Shown here piece after piece: positions 63,201 to 64,000 of a DNA stretch of 64,000 nucleotides. Positions within the stretch are counted from its first letter, which is position 1, and each line of letters begins with the position of its first letter. The translations under genes were made by a program, and so were the position numbers. The stretch covers positions 577,478 to 641,477 of the forward strand of contig JAHBXI010000003.1 in assembly GCA_019636515.1 (NCBI GenBank), written 5' to 3'. The notes beneath the pieces are model-generated. The model was given only the letters and a program-made list of their open reading frames with translations. It ran no database searches and had not been told where the DNA came from. The stretch is from Phycisphaeraceae bacterium (GTDB lineage Bacteria; Planctomycetota; Phycisphaerae; Phycisphaerales; UBA1924).

Positions 63201-64000
63201 GGTGCGCATTGCCACGCTCGGGCTGAAGCGTCACGGACGCATGGCCAAGATCGCCTACGCCTTCAAGCCCGACTGTCCCGGCATCCCGGGCATGGGCGGA
63301 GCCGTCAAGGCGATCACCCGTGGAGACGACGATCACGTCAAGTTCATCACGAACGCACTCGCCGACTGGCACGCCCTCTCCACCGACACCGAATGGGACG
63401 GCTCCGCCGCACGGCAAATCTGGAACAATCACATCAAGCCTCTGCAAACCGGCTTCGAGATAGGCGAGCCGACGCCGCCCGATCCGAACGCCGAGCGCCC
63501 CTCTCGCCAGCAGCGCCGCCAGTCCGAGGAGGATTTGCGAGACCGCCTCAGGCCGATCGCGGAGCACTTTGCGAGAGCGAACGCCGGATCCACCCGCGAC
63601 ATCCACGACGCATGGGCGAAACTCTGGACCGACAACGATGGGATCGAGCGCAAGAGTCTGGGCGACCCCGCAAAGAGCGACTTCGCGCATACGCCGATTC
63701 ACGATAAGAGCGGCAAGGTCGTCGGCAGCCGCACTGCGCCGAAAAAGGGCAAGGAAAGCCCCGGAGGCTGGCACGCCCGCCTCCGCCTTTTGACCGATTG
63801 GGTCATGGGCCGGCGCCTGCCGGGCGCGCCATCGAAAGACTGGAATCGCAACGTCGGCGGGCTGTCGCTGACGCGCATCTCAACCATGCGGTCGCTTTAC
63901 CAACTCCACAAATCCTTCGCGATGCGCGCGCGACCATGTAAGATCCAAGGCGCGCCCGAACAGGGCGAATCCAACGCCGGCGTGGCTCAGTCCATTCTCG
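60268..64000 (+). CDS. cas12b: Very large Cas12b-like (C2c1, type V-B) CRISPR effector, 3' end cut by window
   Basis: An RNA-guided DNA endonuclease; 1244 codons are open and run off the edge. The N terminus (YTLRLRG, LWATHEAVNKGAKVFGDWLL) matches the Cas12b start. A conserved block HPDPLSHPVFCDFGKSRW lies near 551-568, a long coiled coil at about 572-640, then NRNRDVVLASKREVDEW near 774-790. RuvC-I is LRVLSVDLGHRFAASCAVWE with catalytic Asp824. VGGLSLTRISTMRSLYQLHK near 1196 matches the segment preceding RuvC-II in AacCas12b. RuvC-II Glu, Nuc and RuvC-III Asp are beyond the window. By comparison with AacCas12b (D570, E848, 1129 residues, from memory) the full length should approach 1500-1600. 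Cysteines at 162, 164, 184 and 187 may be chance. GC is about 53% in the sampled middle lines, against about 62-68% near the end. No strong ribosome site is seen. Confidence 0.88.
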   Translation, partial: MAGKSESVAEPPAAEAPLTQRAYTLRLRGIKPQDNSWRDALWATHEAVNKGAKVFGDWLLTLRGGLSHDLAEPAPPPKGKPRSDAETAALRKNRRILLALSWLSVEDERGAPEDSNLIVAYGERCKRAQDNQESRDRKVEDAFRGVLSIRGLAATEADSWVCDCAGSLKVRIRDDAVWINRSLCFDCAVNRVGSTLTRDEVWDLLGKFFKSQESYLAPAALSDDSEDREEKSKDLVQYAGQWLSSRYGTGPGADFERMAAIYSRIAQWANSANAGATVSDLAQDLHSAFGTESDGQNTDLDWLLTISSYPGHTPNPVHERLTNAADGLLVAESLKALADAAQRRSQSCQSKIGSKGSRPYADAILQDVEAACGMTYLLDGGASRHFKFAVMLDHAARRLSIGHSWIKRAEAERQKFTTDAMKLDAVPQEAKRCLDDFCENRARDTGANESSPIRKRALGGTHSKAWKAVVEAWFKCASEEDRKAKVTQIQSDWDDEEKFGHEQLFTALAADDAICVWKVDGQVTAKPLIDYATATDALAMQRRFKVPAYRHPDPLSHPVFCDFGKSRWDVDYAIHRARFGMEDARRKVERCQAAVEKAQASLDKTKQPDQQVKAKDKLGKARQALAEARTTLAWLSDSRALSMSLWSGDKLNTIDRLRWSSKRLAADLGLAGMRNGKGTSPASRADRLGRAATGIATGGAVAPTGLFEQEQWSARLQAPRWQLNRLAAHVEQHGWDDKACKLRDRLSWLVTLSAELKCDGPFVQYAIDHTLIDRNRDVVLASKREVDEWRGIAYPIWHPANDGHKGLAKHILSRLPSLRVLSVDLGHRFAASCAVWEAISAEEMAKACREHGHQKPRESDLFIHLTRTVKKVRKKGRDKGKTADVAETTIYRRLGADTLPDDKPHPAPWARLDRQFFIKLQGEERPARAATNGKFKDGSPTETNEIEMVAEMARDLGQRRDDADESTGRGVDELMRRAVRIATLGLKRHGRMAKIAYAFKPDCPGIPGMGGAVKAITRGDDDHVKFITNALADWHALSTDTEWDGSAARQIWNNHIKPLQTGFEIGEPTPPDPNAERPSRQQRRQSEEDLRDRLRPIAEHFARANAGSTRDIHDAWAKLWTDNDGIERKSLGDPAKSDFAHTPIHDKSGKVVGSRTAPKKGKESPGGWHARLRLLTDWVMGRRLPGAPSKDWNRNVGGLSLTRISTMRSLYQLHKSFAMRARPCKIQGAPEQGESNAGVAQSIL

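Overview
The window is a high-GC bacterial chromosome segment, most likely from a planctomycete of the class Phycisphaerae. Four secreted proteins end in the same paired EF-hand module that closes on -Gly-Cys (GC-type dockerin). Two prepilin-type secreted proteins have the planctomycete look, and lamin-tail proteins, CxxCGYDL zinc-ribbon membrane proteins, a very large FliD and a FloA/NfeD cluster fit the same group. Nearly all open frames antisense to these genes are high-GC shadows and were left out.

Layout. Bases 1-10.8 kb hold secreted proteins (lamin-tail, prepilin-like, lipoprotein, TPR), an MsrA lipoprotein, an S41-like peptidase, and an ECF sigma factor overlapping its anti-sigma partner. 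From 10.9 to 17.9 kb are an MBL/beta-CASP nuclease, a secreted agmatine/peptidylarginine-deiminase-like enzyme with a GC dockerin, HtpX, a 3D-domain wall protein behind a structured leader, and a membrane protein. From 18.2 to 25.4 kb come fliD-fliS, a dCache-HAMP-SpoIIE phosphatase and an LTxxQ-type secreted protein. From 25.7 to 37 kb are two unknown membrane/secreted proteins, ileS, xseB, a metzincin/beta-helix/dockerin protein and an M14 carboxypeptidase with dockerin. From 37 to 43 kb are nfeD-nfeD-floA and a prolyl oligopeptidase. From 43 to 57 kb are small regulatory or housekeeping genes (DUF3553, rpoZ, coaC, AbgT transporter, prepilin-like protein, FlgM-like anti-sigma, comEC, ThuA, ribBA, pyrC).

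A tRNA-Pro(GGG) at 57.3 kb marks a boundary. Beyond it lie accessory genes: a DUF6090-like membrane protein, a frameshifted pseudogene, a DUF1905/YdeI-DUF1801 fusion, and from 60268 to the window edge a very large Cas12b-like (type V-B) CRISPR effector. Its RuvC-I motif is visible, while RuvC-II and RuvC-III, any cas1/cas2/cas4 and the CRISPR array must lie beyond base 64000. The effector is the most notable object: about 1.4 times the usual N-terminal lobe, about twice the usual spacing after RuvC-I, and a mosaic base composition.

Other points of interest are RibBA and ComEC homologues that have lost catalytic motifs, an isoleucyl-tRNA synthetase with an acidic insert and a decayed C-terminal zinc module, and many short intergenic tandem repeats, often with a 13-bp (or 26-bp) period. 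No CRISPR array, insertion sequence or integrase is visible inside the window.
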